Shown in pieces: positions 26,476 to 34,416 of a stretch of 64,000 bases of DNA; position 1 is the first letter of the stretch, and every line of letters starts with the position of its first letter. The DNA comes from Nostoc sp. PCC 7107 (GTDB lineage: Bacteria; Cyanobacteriota; Cyanobacteriia; Cyanobacteriales; Nostocaceae), in contig NC_019676.1 in NCBI RefSeq assembly GCF_000316625.1, forward strand, positions 855,001 to 919,000. The letters are read 5' to 3'. Below the pieces are notes generated by a model. The model was not told where the DNA came from. It saw only the letters and a program-made list of their open reading frames with translations, and did not search any database. Position numbers and translations under genes: made by a program.

Positions 26476-26888
26476 TATTGCTCTCCTTGGCTAGGTAGAA
26501 GCTAGGGGTTTTAGAGTCTAGATTAGAAAGTTTTACATAGTAAATTACGGAACTTGATTATGGTTTATATCCCAAATATCTTAAAGATTCTGGATTTTAT
26601 TTATTCATAAATAATTTAGGTATATAGTCTTATGTTTGTTAAATGACACTAGTAAATAGCTAGTAGATAATTACCTATTTTTCTAAAAATTATATTTTTA
26701 TACTTGTCGAATTAACGCCATCTTACTAGAAAATGTGGGGTTAAGAAGTCCCCCCTAGTTCACTAGCAAGCTAGAGAATTTCGGGGGGTAGAGGGGAATC
26801 TCTGCGTAAATCCTATATGTTTTATATCAGTCGTCTTTCTCGATAGCTGTTTAATAGGTGTGGATTAAGTTTATTAAATTGGTTAAAG

Positions 26889-27087
26889 TTGTACTCAACA
26901 CCTCAAACAATTGCTATATAAGCTTTGTAAAAATTGCTTGGGGTATAGGGACGAGTATTTTCGGGGCAAGGGACTAGTATTAATGAGGTGGGGTTCTGGG
27001 ACTTTTGTACTCAATCTCAAAGCTAGGCAGGCTATCGTTAAAAACGATTTTTTTTAATAAATTTTGATGAAGGAATTTTGTACTCAA
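26889..27087. repeat. Three exact direct copies of TTGTACTCAA
   Basis: Copies lie at 26889-26898, 27005-27014 and 27078-27087. The last two share two more T at the 5' side. An exact 10-mer is expected less than once per window, so three in 199 bases is not chance. Possible repeated operator or RNA element. Confidence 0.65.
27034..27055 (+). terminator. Intrinsic terminator with no known gene upstream
   Basis: ATCGTT-AAA-AACGAT (27034-27048) leads into eight T (27048-27055) on the plus strand. There is no plus-strand protein gene within 3.5 kb upstream, so it implies a non-coding transcript. Confidence 0.55.
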
Positions 27088-27355
27088 GGTAAAGAATTCA
27101 AGTTTTAAATAGCTAGATATTGGCGAAAAGTCAATTAAATAAACACAAAATATCAAGATTTAATTCCTTTGAAATATTACTGTATTTAATTTACATTTTA
27201 GGGCTTTATGTTGGGAAAATTAGATATTATGGGAAATTGTTATATAGGTTGTTGATTTTGGTAATTACTTTATTGAAAAATATGGAATGAGTTTTTATAT
27301 ATTTCTGAAGACTGAATATCAGCTATTTAAGTTCCCTCAAATAAACTAAAATTTA

Positions 27356-27409
27356 GTAGTTCATAATACTTAAATAATTAAATTGTGAGTCAATGGTAGT
27401 AGTTAATAC
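27356..27409 (+). promoter_or_regulatory. Two NtcA-like boxes upstream of cysK
   Basis: GTA-GTTCATAA-TAC at 27356-27369 and GTA-GTAGTTAA-TAC at 27396-27409 both fit GTA-N8-TAC, with starts 40 bases apart, 160-215 bases before the cysK ATG. Neither has a TAN3T element at the expected distance, so they are weaker candidates than those at 2393 and 35624. Confidence 0.3.
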
Positions 27410-27570
27410 GAAATTCAGCGGAAGTCAGGCAAAATTATTTCCTGGGGTTACATATTTATGCTTTAGTGAAAGTAAATAGATTTGGCGATCGCTAACCTCA
27501 GCAGTTGCCCAAAAATGATTGTTATAAGTAAATATGCCGTTTTAAAATTAAATGTTTTAGGAGTTAATTT

Positions 27571-28515
27571 ATGCGAATTGCTAAAGATGTCACAGAACTT
27601 ATCGGCAGAACTCCCTTAGTTCAACTCAATAAAATTCCCCAAGCAGAAGGTGCAGTGGCGCGGATAGTTGCCAAACTCGAAGGGATGAACCCAGCAGCTT
27701 CGGTGAAAGACCGCATTGGCTTGAGTATGGTACTTGCAGCGGAAGCGGAAGGTTTCATCACACCAGGTAAAACTATTTTAGTTGAGCCAACCTCTGGAAA
27801 TACTGGAATTGCGCTGGCAATGGTAGCAGCCGCCCGTGGTTACAGTCTAATTTTGACTATGCCAGAAACCATGAGCCAAGAACGGCGCTCAATGCTGCGT
27901 GCTTATGGTGCAAAATTAGAATTAACAGCAGGCCCAGAAGGAATGCGAGGTGCAATTCGCAAAGCCGAGGAAATTGTGGCGAATACACCCGACGCATATA
28001 TGCTGCAACAGTTTCGCAACCCAGCTAACCCCAAAATTCACCGCGAAACTACCGCCGAAGAAATTTGGTCAGATACTGATGGAGAAGTAGATATTGTGAT
28101 TGCTGGGGTTGGTACTGGCGGGACGATTACGGGAATTGCGGAAGTATTGAAACAACGTAAACAGAGTTTTCAGGCGATCGCAGTTGAACCCAGCAATAGC
28201 CCTGTCCTCTCTGGTGGCGAAGCTGGGGCGCATAAAATTCAAGGTATCGGTGCAGGATTTGTCCCCGATGTCTTGCGCTTGGAACTGGTAGATGAAGTCA
28301 TTAGAGTTAGTGATGACCAAGCGATGATTTATGGGCGGCGTTTAGCCAAAGAAGAAGGCTTGTTATCCGGTATTTCTTCTGGCGCGGCTTTGTGTGCGGC
28401 GCTGCAAGTTGCCAAACGACCAGAAAATGCTGGTCGTTTGATTGTGATGATTCAGCCTTCCTTTGGTGAACGTTACCTCAGCACAGCAATGTTTCAAGAT
28501 TTGAGCATTAGTTAA
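27571..28515 (+). CDS. cysK: Cysteine synthase (O-acetylserine sulfhydrylase)
   Basis: The 314-residue PLP enzyme makes cysteine from O-acetylserine and sulfide. Visible signatures: PLP-lysine motif [14 protein letters not shown] (Lys near 44), asparagine loop [13 protein letters not shown], the PLP-phosphate loop [16 protein letters not shown], and [18 protein letters not shown] site lies 9 bases before the ATG. Length is normal for CysK. The convergent neighbours on the other strand are an ArsC-like nitrogenase-associated protein and a cysteine-dioxygenase-like cupin, so this may be a sulfur-amino-acid set serving nitrogen fixation. Two NtcA-like boxes lie upstream. Confidence 0.93.
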   Translation: MRIAKDVTELIGRTPLVQLNKIPQAEGAVARIVAKLEGMNPAASVKDRIGLSMVLAAEAEGFITPGKTILVEPTSGNTGIALAMVAAARGYSLILTMPETMSQERRSMLRAYGAKLELTAGPEGMRGAIRKAEEIVANTPDAYMLQQFRNPANPKIHRETTAEEIWSDTDGEVDIVIAGVGTGGTITGIAEVLKQRKQSFQAIAVEPSNSPVLSGGEAGAHKIQGIGAGFVPDVLRLELVDEVIRVSDDQAMIYGRRLAKEEGLLSGISSGAALCAALQVAKRPENAGRLIVMIQPSFGERYLSTAMFQDLSIS

Positions 28516-28569
28516 GAAGGCAAAAGTTAAAAGGAAAAAGTTAAAAGGAAAAAGTAAAAAGTGAAGAGT

Positions 28570-28598
28570 AAAGGCAAAAGATAATTTCTTTTGCCTTT
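28570..28598. terminator. Bidirectional terminator between cysK and the ArsC-like gene
   Basis: AAAGGCAAAAGA (28570-28581) and its exact inverse complement (28587-28598) form a 12-bp stem. Upstream on the plus strand are A/G-rich direct repeats (AAAAGG and AAAAAGT units at 28527-28562), and a T-rich run follows. Confidence 0.7.
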
Positions 28599-28621
28599 TG
28601 CATTTTTACTTTTTACTTAAT

Positions 28622-29098
28622 TTAATGTTTGCAATTACCATGACCGTGGCCATGTTCATGGTTGTGGTGATGACCACCGTGGGCGCAGCCTTGCAAATCC
28701 TTACTCATCAGGTCTTCGCTCATAGCTTGGAAGGATTCATCTACAGGCTTTAAGCCAATCCAAGCGTCAAGTTTTTCGACTTCAAAACCAACTTCGCGGC
28801 GATCGCCTACTTGAATTAGGGGGCGGCGAATTAATAGCGGGTCACGCAACATCAATACTAAGGCGGTTTCTGCATCGATTTTTTCGGGTACAATCTCGCC
28901 TGATTTTACCTTGGGCGCAGCCCGATTAAACCATTCAGCTACAGGGCGATCGCCAAAAAATGACCGTAAACCCTGAATTGTCCAAGGTTCAGTTAATAAG
29001 TTATATGCAATTACTTCATGACCGGCTGCTGTTAGCAACACTTTTTGTCGAGTGCCATTTTTACAGCCTGGTTTTTCATAAAAAATTACTCTTGCCAT
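28622..29098 (-). CDS. Nitrogenase-associated ArsC/Spx-like protein with His-rich tail
   Basis: The 158-residue protein has a thioredoxin-like ArsC fold of the nitrogenase-associated type: MARVIFYEKPGCKNGTRQK with a single Cys at residue 12, and LLIRRPLIQVGDRREVGFE, the RRP-L/P motif of ArsC proteins. The last 25 residues are a metal-binding tail (CAHGGHHHNHEHGHGHGN) ending in a further Cys. Related proteins are encoded near nif genes in several diazotrophs, but their role is not settled; arsenate reduction is unlikely. The tail suggests Ni, Zn or Fe binding. The oxidase and nif-ferredoxin genes are a few kilobases away on the same strand. Confidence 0.78.
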   Translation of the reverse strand: MARVIFYEKPGCKNGTRQKVLLTAAGHEVIAYNLLTEPWTIQGLRSFFGDRPVAEWFNRAAPKVKSGEIVPEKIDAETALVLMLRDPLLIRRPLIQVGDRREVGFEVEKLDAWIGLKPVDESFQAMSEDLMSKDLQGCAHGGHHHNHEHGHGHGNCKH

Positions 29099-29156
29099 TG
29101 TACTGCTCCTAATCCACTTTATGGTTTAGGACTTACACAGAGAACCCTCTAGAAAA

Positions 29157-29191
29157 TGCTGAGTATTGAGTGCTGAGTGCTGAGTGCTGAG
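29157..29191. repeat. Heptanucleotide tandem repeat TGCTGAG
   Basis: Five units: TGCTGAG, TATTGAG, then TGCTGAG three times. It is in the spacer between the cupin and ArsC-like genes. Confidence 0.75.
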
Positions 29192-29230
29192 TAAGTAAAT
29201 ATAAATATTATCCTGCCTCCTGCCCTCTGC

Positions 29231-29286
29231 CCTTCGGGTTCAGCAGTTGCTCATGGGGGAAACCCCCAAGACCGCACTGCTTCACC
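29231..29286. repeat. Interspersed repeat with GGGGG-AAA-CCCCC hairpin
   Basis: The segment starts CCTTCGGGTTCAGCAGTTGC and contains GGGGGAAACCCCC. From memory, near-identical elements are scattered in Nostoc-type genomes. It lies directly after the stop codon side of the cupin gene. Confidence 0.55.
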
Positions 29287-29297
29287 TCCTGCCTTTC

Positions 29298-29909
29298 TTA
29301 AAACTTTCGTGCAGTTTGGGTAACTAAATCAAACTCAAATCGTTGTTTTGGATCAGTTTCCCCATAAATATTAAAAGTCACAGTTGGTTCATCCCCGACT
29401 GCTTGCACGCTGTGAATTGCATCAGGAGTGAAACTAACAATATCACCTGGAGATAAAGTTATTTCTCCCGTCTGTTCAATTTGATCTGGAGATTTTGAGT
29501 TGTCATTACGCCGCCAAAAGGTGTTTTTTTCTTGACCTTTTAACACCGCCACAACTCCCCAAGTTCCATGATTATGAATGGTTGAAGTTGTCCCTGGTGC
29601 AAAAGTTACTGTTTGGACAGTCAACGGAAAACCCAATTCATCGTATAAGAGAAGTACAGAAGTTCCCGTTTTGGGACATGGTTCTAAATGCTGACTTCTC
29701 ACCCAGTAGGAATTGGCAATTAAGCGCCTCACCAACATCCTAATTTCTGGTAGACGGCTAGATTCATCCTCCACACCATTGAGAACATCTTCCACCTCAG
29801 TCAAAAAACGATAGAGGCGATAATTTTCTCGTAATAAATCCCAGGCTCTTACAGCTTTACAGACTTGATACTGACCGTCTCCAGTGAGTAGCCAATCCCT
29901 ACCTTGCAT
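29298..29909 (-). CDS. Cysteine-dioxygenase-like cupin
   Basis: The 203-residue protein has a helical N-terminal half and a cupin barrel with the iron-binding motif IHNHGTWGVVAVLKGQE (about residues 111-127) and a later His in TPDAIHSVQA. This fits cysteine dioxygenase type I and related thiol dioxygenases, which use Fe(II) and O2 to turn cysteine (or 3-mercaptopropionate) into a sulfinic acid. The substrate cannot be fixed from sequence. The nearby cysK makes cysteine as the enzyme's likely substrate. It follows the oxidase operon at a distance of about 400 bases. Confidence 0.72.
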   Translation of the reverse strand: MQGRDWLLTGDGQYQVCKAVRAWDLLRENYRLYRFLTEVEDVLNGVEDESSRLPEIRMLVRRLIANSYWVRSQHLEPCPKTGTSVLLLYDELGFPLTVQTVTFAPGTTSTIHNHGTWGVVAVLKGQEKNTFWRRNDNSKSPDQIEQTGEITLSPGDIVSFTPDAIHSVQAVGDEPTVTFNIYGETDPKQRFEFDLVTQTARKF

Positions 29910-29957
29910 AACTTTTTAGAGGATGTTTTAAAAGTCTTCTTGTTGGTAGCAAAACAT

Positions 29958-30038
29958 TTTAGATCCCCCTAAATCCCCCTTAAAAAGGGGGACTTTGAAG
30001 TATTTCCCCCCTTTTTAAGGGAGGTTAGGGGGGATAAA
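29958..30038. repeat. Long compound inverted repeat
   Basis: An 81-base element: the left half TTTAGATCCCCCTAAATCCC with CCTTAAAAAGGGGG, the right half CCCCCCTTTTTAAGGG then AGGTTAGGGGGGATAAA. Each half contains its own hairpin and the halves also pair with each other. It has the form of a miniature palindromic element and separates the cupin gene from the upstream small frame. Confidence 0.6.
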
Positions 30039-30080
30039 GAAGTGCTAATAATCACAACCGACCACTTTTCAAACAACCTC

Positions 30081-30248
30081 TTAGAATCTAAATTGAGAAG
30101 TTGAAGGCATGACAATTACTGGTGCTGCATACCAAGGAGAGTTGGTATTAGGCAGACTAACAGGAGATAAGGGAATAGTATTAGGAAGGGGATTTTCTGG
30201 CAGGTTAAATGTGGATAATGGTAGAGAAAAAGAAAAACTCTTCATCAT
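30081..30248 (-). CDS. Possible small Pro-rich protein
   Basis: A 55-codon frame: MMKSFSFSLPLSTFNLPENP, then a Pro/Ser/Asn-rich body ending in SQFRF. It lies on the same strand as the oxidase operon, 76 bases after the TPR-like gene. Codon use and absence of repeats fit a real small gene, but there is no good ribosome site and no known relative. Confidence 0.35.
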   Translation of the reverse strand: MMKSFSFSLPLSTFNLPENPLPNTIPLSPVSLPNTNSPWYAAPVIVMPSTSQFRF

Positions 30249-30324
30249 GGTTTGTAAATTTTGACCGTTGAGTGTTGGTATGTGTCATTTGTCAAATAAA
30301 TCTTGACTCTTGACTTTTGACTAT

Positions 30325-30807
30325 TCAATCATCTTCCTCGGCTGGACGTGTCAAAATATCCAGGAGGATACCAGCACCATAATCATTTTTGGGGTCAATT
30401 TCTTGAACCCTGATGCTGATTTCTTTAGCTTGTTCTATGTTTCCTAATTTAGCTAAAACCAAACCAGTAGCAGAGTAGGCATTTAAGTACAACCTGATTT
30501 GACTTTCTTCCCTCCGATTTATAAGTATGGGTTTTAGCTGTTCCCAATTTTCAGGAAAATTTTCTGCTTTTTTAATTTTATCTAATAATTTGGTTGTTGT
30601 TTGCAAGGCGAGAACATAATTATTTTTATAGTAAAAATATCTATAGGCGGAAATTAAAATGTCTGGGTTGTCTCCGGCTTCAGTAATAGCTTGTTGCATA
30701 TAATTCTCGGATTCAGAGTTATTATGCCAAGTATCTGCTGCTAATATGAGTAACTTTTTGACATTTTCTGGTACTTGAAACCAAGAAAATCTATTGGTAT
30801 CGACCAT
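30325..30807 (-). CDS. TPR-like helical protein at the end of the cox operon
   Basis: The 160-residue product is all-helical with TPR-like pairs (NYVLALQTTTKLLDKIKKAE, then ATGLVLAKLGNIEQAKEIS and VQEIDPKNDYGAGILL) and an acidic C-terminus. I place the start at MVDTNRFSWFQVP (30807); an earlier in-frame ATG at 30876 would translate an interspersed palindrome (30838-30873) as protein. It follows ctaE after about 70 bases on the same strand. A role as an oxidase-associated protein is suggested only by position. Confidence 0.6.
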   Translation of the reverse strand: MVDTNRFSWFQVPENVKKLLILAADTWHNNSESENYMQQAITEAGDNPDILISAYRYFYYKNNYVLALQTTTKLLDKIKKAENFPENWEQLKPILINRREESQIRLYLNAYSATGLVLAKLGNIEQAKEISIRVQEIDPKNDYGAGILLDILTRPAEEDD

Positions 30808-30837
30808 AAAAATTCTGAAGTGTGAAGTGTGAAATTT

Positions 30838-30873
30838 GTAGAGTGTGTTACGCTTCGCGTTAACACACTCTAC
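30838..30873. repeat. Palindromic interspersed repeat
   Basis: GTAGAGTGTGTTA (30838-30850) and its exact inverse complement TAACACACTCTAC (30861-30873) around CGCTTCGCGT. It begins seven bases after the ctaE stop codon on the minus strand and may act as a transcript-stabilising hairpin or attenuator. Confidence 0.65.
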
Positions 30874-30879
30874 CAACCT

Positions 30880-31467
30880 TTAAAACTGATTGAGAATGTA
30901 TAACAAAGAAAACAGAACAATCCAAATGATGTCTACGAAGTGCCAGTAAATTTCTGCCATTTCGATGCCGGTGTGTTTGGTGGCGGAGTAATGGCCGGGA
31001 CGCTGCGATCGCTTTAATACTCCTAAAATTAATAACAGTCCCACAAAAACGTGCAAGCCGTGGAAACCTGTTATCAAATAAAAGCAGTTGGCGAAGACGT
31101 TGGCTGTCATGCCATATCCCAAGGTCATGTATTCATAAACTTGACCTAATAAGAAAATTGCGCCCATGATGGCGGTAATTTTGTACCACCGTTGCATTCC
31201 GGCAAGATCATTCTTTTTAATCGCTACATCACCAAAGTGAATGACGAAGCTACTAGATACCAGAATGATGGTGTTAATTGTGGGTACGAGTAATTCTACT
31301 TCTGTTCCTTCGGGTGGCCAGACTGCTGTGGTTCCGCGAAAGAATAAGTAAGTGGCAAAGAATCCGCCGAACATCAGGGATTCTGAGATGAGGAAGGTTA
31401 ATAGTCCTGGAACTCGCAAATCTGGATGATGTTCTTCGGTGTGATGTTCGCTTGTTGCGATCGTCAT
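30880..31467 (-). CDS. ctaE: Cytochrome c oxidase subunit III
   Basis: The 195-residue membrane protein has five helices, the short subunit III form. Visible features are LLTFLISESLMFGGFFATYLF in helix 1 (containing the conserved Glu), YLITGFHGLHVFVGLLLILG, and YWHFVDIIWIVLFSLLYI at the end. It supports the catalytic subunit in the aa3-type terminal oxidase. It lies 118 bases after ctaD. The gene order ctaC-ctaD-ctaE beside patB and a ferredoxin gene matches the cox2 operon of Anabaena, which is expressed in heterocysts to protect nitrogenase from O2. Confidence 0.92.
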   Translation of the reverse strand: MTIATSEHHTEEHHPDLRVPGLLTFLISESLMFGGFFATYLFFRGTTAVWPPEGTEVELLVPTINTIILVSSSFVIHFGDVAIKKNDLAGMQRWYKITAIMGAIFLLGQVYEYMTLGYGMTANVFANCFYLITGFHGLHVFVGLLLILGVLKRSQRPGHYSATKHTGIEMAEIYWHFVDIIWIVLFSLLYILNQF

Positions 31468-31585
31468 ATTTTTACTAGCTGAATTTTTCGGGAGGGGATT
31501 TTTGACCTCTCCCCCTGGAGATGAGGGAAGAGGGTATGTCTAACGCGAAGGTACGCTGAGGTTAACGCGGAGGTGCGCGGAGTTT

Positions 31586-33265
31586 TTAGGCGCTGACTTC
31601 TGGTGTGGCTGTTGGTGCTATTTCTATGTTGTGACCGTAGTCGTAGGGGCCGTGGGTGACTACTGGTAAGACTTCCCAGTTCTCAATGATGGGGGGTGAA
31701 CTGGTTGTCCATTCCAGGGTTAAAGCCCGCCAAGGATTATCACCTGCTACTTCTCCTTTACTCCAACACCAAAGAATGTTGAGGGCAAAGGGGATGACTG
31801 ATAAGCCTAAGATGAATGCGCCAATGGTACAAAGTTGATTCAAGCTAATGAATTGGGGGTCGTACATGGCGACTCGTCGGGGCATACCTTGTAAGCCCAA
31901 TTCGTGCATGGGTAGGAAGGTAAGATTAGTTCCGATGAAGGTAAGGGCAAAGTGAACGCGTCCCCAGGCTTCGTTTAGTTTGCGTCCGGTCATTTTGGGG
32001 AACCAGTGATATATACCTGCGTAAATACCAAATACGGAACCACCAAATAAAACGTAGTGGAAGTGTCCGACTACATAGTAGGTGTCGTGGACGTGAACAT
32101 CAAAGGGGGCTGTTCCCATTGTCACGCCGCTTAAACCGCCCATGACGAACATCGACAACAAGCCGATCGCAAATAACATAGCGCTGGTGAAGCGAATCTT
32201 ACCACCCCAAAGGGTAGCAACCCAGGCAAATATTTTTACGCCAGTGGGAACAGCAACGATGAGGGTGGAGATGGTGAAGAACATCCGCATCCAAGGAGGT
32301 GTACCACTGGTAAACATGTGGTGTACCCAGACGAACAAACCGACAACGCAGATTGCCACGCTGGAATATGCGATCGCTTTATATCCGAAAATGGGCTTAC
32401 GCGCATGAACGGGGATGACTTCGGACATGATGCCGAAGATGGGCAGAATCATTAAGTAAACTGCCGGGTGAGAATAGAACCAGAATAAATGTTGGTAAAT
32501 TACAACGTTACCGCCGGCATCTGGTTTAAAGAATGATGTGCCAAAGTTGATGTCAAATAATAGCAAGACTAAACCCGCAGCTAACACAGGTGTGGAGAGA
32601 AGTGCTAGTACGGAGGTGGCTAAAATTGCCCAGCAGAATAAGGGTAGTTGATCCCATTTCATGCTAGGGACTTTCATCATCAAGATGGTGATTACAAAGT
32701 TTAGCGAACCCAAAATTGAAGAGGTTCCGACTAAAACAATCGCCAAAATCCATAAAGATTGGGCAATTGGCGCTGTAACTAAACTTAGTGGTGGATATGC
32801 TGTCCAACCAGATTGGGAACCACCAAAGAAGAAACTGGCTAACAGTAATAATCCTGCTGGTGGGTTTAACCAAAAGGCGACTGCATTCAGCTTGGGGAAT
32901 GCCATATCCCTAGCACCAAGCATCAACGGGATGAGATAATTACCAAATCCCCCAATGGCACTGGGAACAATCCAGAGGAAAATCATGATTGTTCCGTGGT
33001 TGGTCATGAAGGCGTTATACAGATTGGGATCTAGTACGTCTGCATCGGGGGTGGCTAGTTCGACGCGAATTGCGATCGCCATCAATCCACCGATGATGTA
33101 AAACAGAAACGCTGTGACTAGATATTGAATCCCAATTACTTTATGGTCTACGTTGAAGGTAAAGTAGTCATACCATTTCCACGCCTGGGGATGTGCGGCG
33201 TGACTAACTTTTGGGGATGAGTTCTTATCTGGTGGCGTGTTGGAAGGAAATTCTACTGGTGTCAT
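31586..33265 (-). CDS. ctaD: Cytochrome c oxidase subunit I
   Basis: The 559-residue protein has twelve membrane helices and all haem-copper ligands: His in AFMTNHGTIMIFLW (low-spin haem), the CuB/tyrosine cross-link motif FWFYSHPAVYLMILP, the two CuB histidines in VWVHHMFTSG, and the haem a3 and a histidines in VHDTYYVVGHFHYVLFGG. The Tyr in SHPAVY marks an A-type, proton-pumping oxidase. It lies between ctaC and ctaE. The context (FdxB, PatB) indicates the heterocyst-specific enzyme that lowers O2 by respiration. Confidence 0.95.
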   Translation of the reverse strand: MTPVEFPSNTPPDKNSSPKVSHAAHPQAWKWYDYFTFNVDHKVIGIQYLVTAFLFYIIGGLMAIAIRVELATPDADVLDPNLYNAFMTNHGTIMIFLWIVPSAIGGFGNYLIPLMLGARDMAFPKLNAVAFWLNPPAGLLLLASFFFGGSQSGWTAYPPLSLVTAPIAQSLWILAIVLVGTSSILGSLNFVITILMMKVPSMKWDQLPLFCWAILATSVLALLSTPVLAAGLVLLLFDINFGTSFFKPDAGGNVVIYQHLFWFYSHPAVYLMILPIFGIMSEVIPVHARKPIFGYKAIAYSSVAICVVGLFVWVHHMFTSGTPPWMRMFFTISTLIVAVPTGVKIFAWVATLWGGKIRFTSAMLFAIGLLSMFVMGGLSGVTMGTAPFDVHVHDTYYVVGHFHYVLFGGSVFGIYAGIYHWFPKMTGRKLNEAWGRVHFALTFIGTNLTFLPMHELGLQGMPRRVAMYDPQFISLNQLCTIGAFILGLSVIPFALNILWCWSKGEVAGDNPWRALTLEWTTSSPPIIENWEVLPVVTHGPYDYGHNIEIAPTATPEVSA

Positions 33266-33275
33266 AAATTAGTCC

Positions 33276-33321
33276 TTGGTCATTGGTCATTGGTCATTGG
33301 TCATTTGTCATTTGTCATTCG
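33276..33321. repeat. Heptanucleotide tandem repeat TTGGTCA
   Basis: TTGGTCA occurs four times from 33276, followed by TTTGTCA twice and a decayed unit. The reverse complement of the same unit is found at 4090 before hgdC. It fills the ctaC-ctaD spacer. Confidence 0.8.
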
Positions 33322-33438
33322 TTACCATTGACTCGTGACTAAAGAAGCCTAAAGAATGAAGGATGAAAAAATCAGTCAATACACCATCTTTTGATAGTTG
33401 GGATAATTTCAGACTTCATACTTCACACTTCATATTTT

Positions 33439-34416
33439 CTATTGACCTTTGACTAATGACTGGATAGTTGCTGCACTTATACCCATGTTGTGGATGTGGG
33501 GTGCAAGGAATTCAGAGGTAGATAAATCGGCGGGATTAACTGCAACAGCTTGCTGCAAATTTTGTGTTTGAGCGAGTTTGCTTTCTGTCAACCAGCGATC
33601 GTATTCTTCGGGTGTGTGGACAATGACTTGCGATCGCATGGAACCATGATAACCACCGCAAAGTTCTGCACAAACTACTGGATATGTGCCGGTTTTGGTG
33701 GCGGTGAATCGCAATTCAGTGGGGATACCTGGAAGTGCGTCTTGCTTCAACCGGAATTGGGGAACCCAAAAAGAATGAATTACATCCTCTGCTGACAAAT
33801 TCAACTGCACATCAGCACCGATGGGTACGTGCAATTCACCAGTTGTCACGCCACTGTTGGGATAGTCGAAGATCCAAGCAAACTGTATCCCTTTGACGTT
33901 GACTACCAAGTCAGCAGGTTTGCTGTCGCTGTTTTTCGCACCAATCCCAATGCTGGGGGCTGAGGTTGCTTCGGCTGGCGTATCATTGAGGGTAGCCGCC
34001 ATCGCAGTTCCCGAAGTGTGAGCAACATGAGCCGCAGAATGAGGATGATTTCCTGGCTCAAAACCTCCCATTTGGTTAAAAACATCTACGCTATAGATGC
34101 CTAAGCCAATGACAATCACCGATGGGATGGCTGTCCAAAAAATTTCTAAGGGAACATTTCCCTCGACTGGTATACCATCAGTATCATCACCGCGACGGCG
34201 ACGATACTTGACTAAAAAAACGAGAATTGTTCCTTCTACAACCAGAAATAAAGCGATCGCAATGGTAAACATGATATTGAAAAATCCGTCTACCAAAGGT
34301 GCTTGTAGTGATGCTTGTTCTGGTAATAGCGTGTGATTGTGACCAATCCAAACACTAGCCGCTGTAGCTACTATGCCAGCAACTAGCGTCCACAATGAAA
34401 CAGGAATTTGTTGCAT
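33439..34416 (-). CDS. ctaC: Cytochrome c oxidase subunit II
   Basis: The 325-residue protein has membrane helices at about 5-25, 43-70 and 90-112 and a periplasmic cupredoxin domain. The CuA site is complete: His in EDVIHSFWVPQFRLKQDALP, and VVCAELCGGYHGSM containing the two Cys, Glu, His and Met ligands. A linker of about 50 residues before the cupredoxin domain is unusual, with His/Ala-rich sequence (GNHPHSAAHVAHTSGTAMAA). Cytochrome c6 or plastocyanin would be the donor. It is the first gene of the ctaC-ctaD-ctaE operon. Confidence 0.94.
   Translation of the reverse strand: MQQIPVSLWTLVAGIVATAASVWIGHNHTLLPEQASLQAPLVDGFFNIMFTIAIALFLVVEGTILVFLVKYRRRRGDDTDGIPVEGNVPLEIFWTAIPSVIVIGLGIYSVDVFNQMGGFEPGNHPHSAAHVAHTSGTAMAATLNDTPAEATSAPSIGIGAKNSDSKPADLVVNVKGIQFAWIFDYPNSGVTTGELHVPIGADVQLNLSAEDVIHSFWVPQFRLKQDALPGIPTELRFTATKTGTYPVVCAELCGGYHGSMRSQVIVHTPEEYDRWLTESKLAQTQNLQQAVAVNPADLSTSEFLAPHIHNMGISAATIQSLVKGQ

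Larger units (their letters stand above)
26476..27570. other. 1.1-kb gene-free region before cysK with repeats and a terminator
   Basis: No protein-coding frame is convincing. The region holds a CCCCCC/GGGGGG inverted pair around 26752-26791, three exact copies of TTGTACTCAA, a plus-strand intrinsic terminator at 27034 and two GTA-N8-TAC boxes. A non-coding RNA ending at the terminator is possible but its start is not defined. Confidence 0.45.

Noticed and set aside
28622-29098. Arsenate reductase
   Set aside because: The fold is ArsC-like, but the sequence around Cys12 and the His-rich tail fit the nitrogenase-associated branch, and no arsenic genes are near.
30808-30876. N-terminal extension of the TPR-like protein
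   Set aside because: It is a translation of an interspersed palindrome; ATG 30807 gives the better start.
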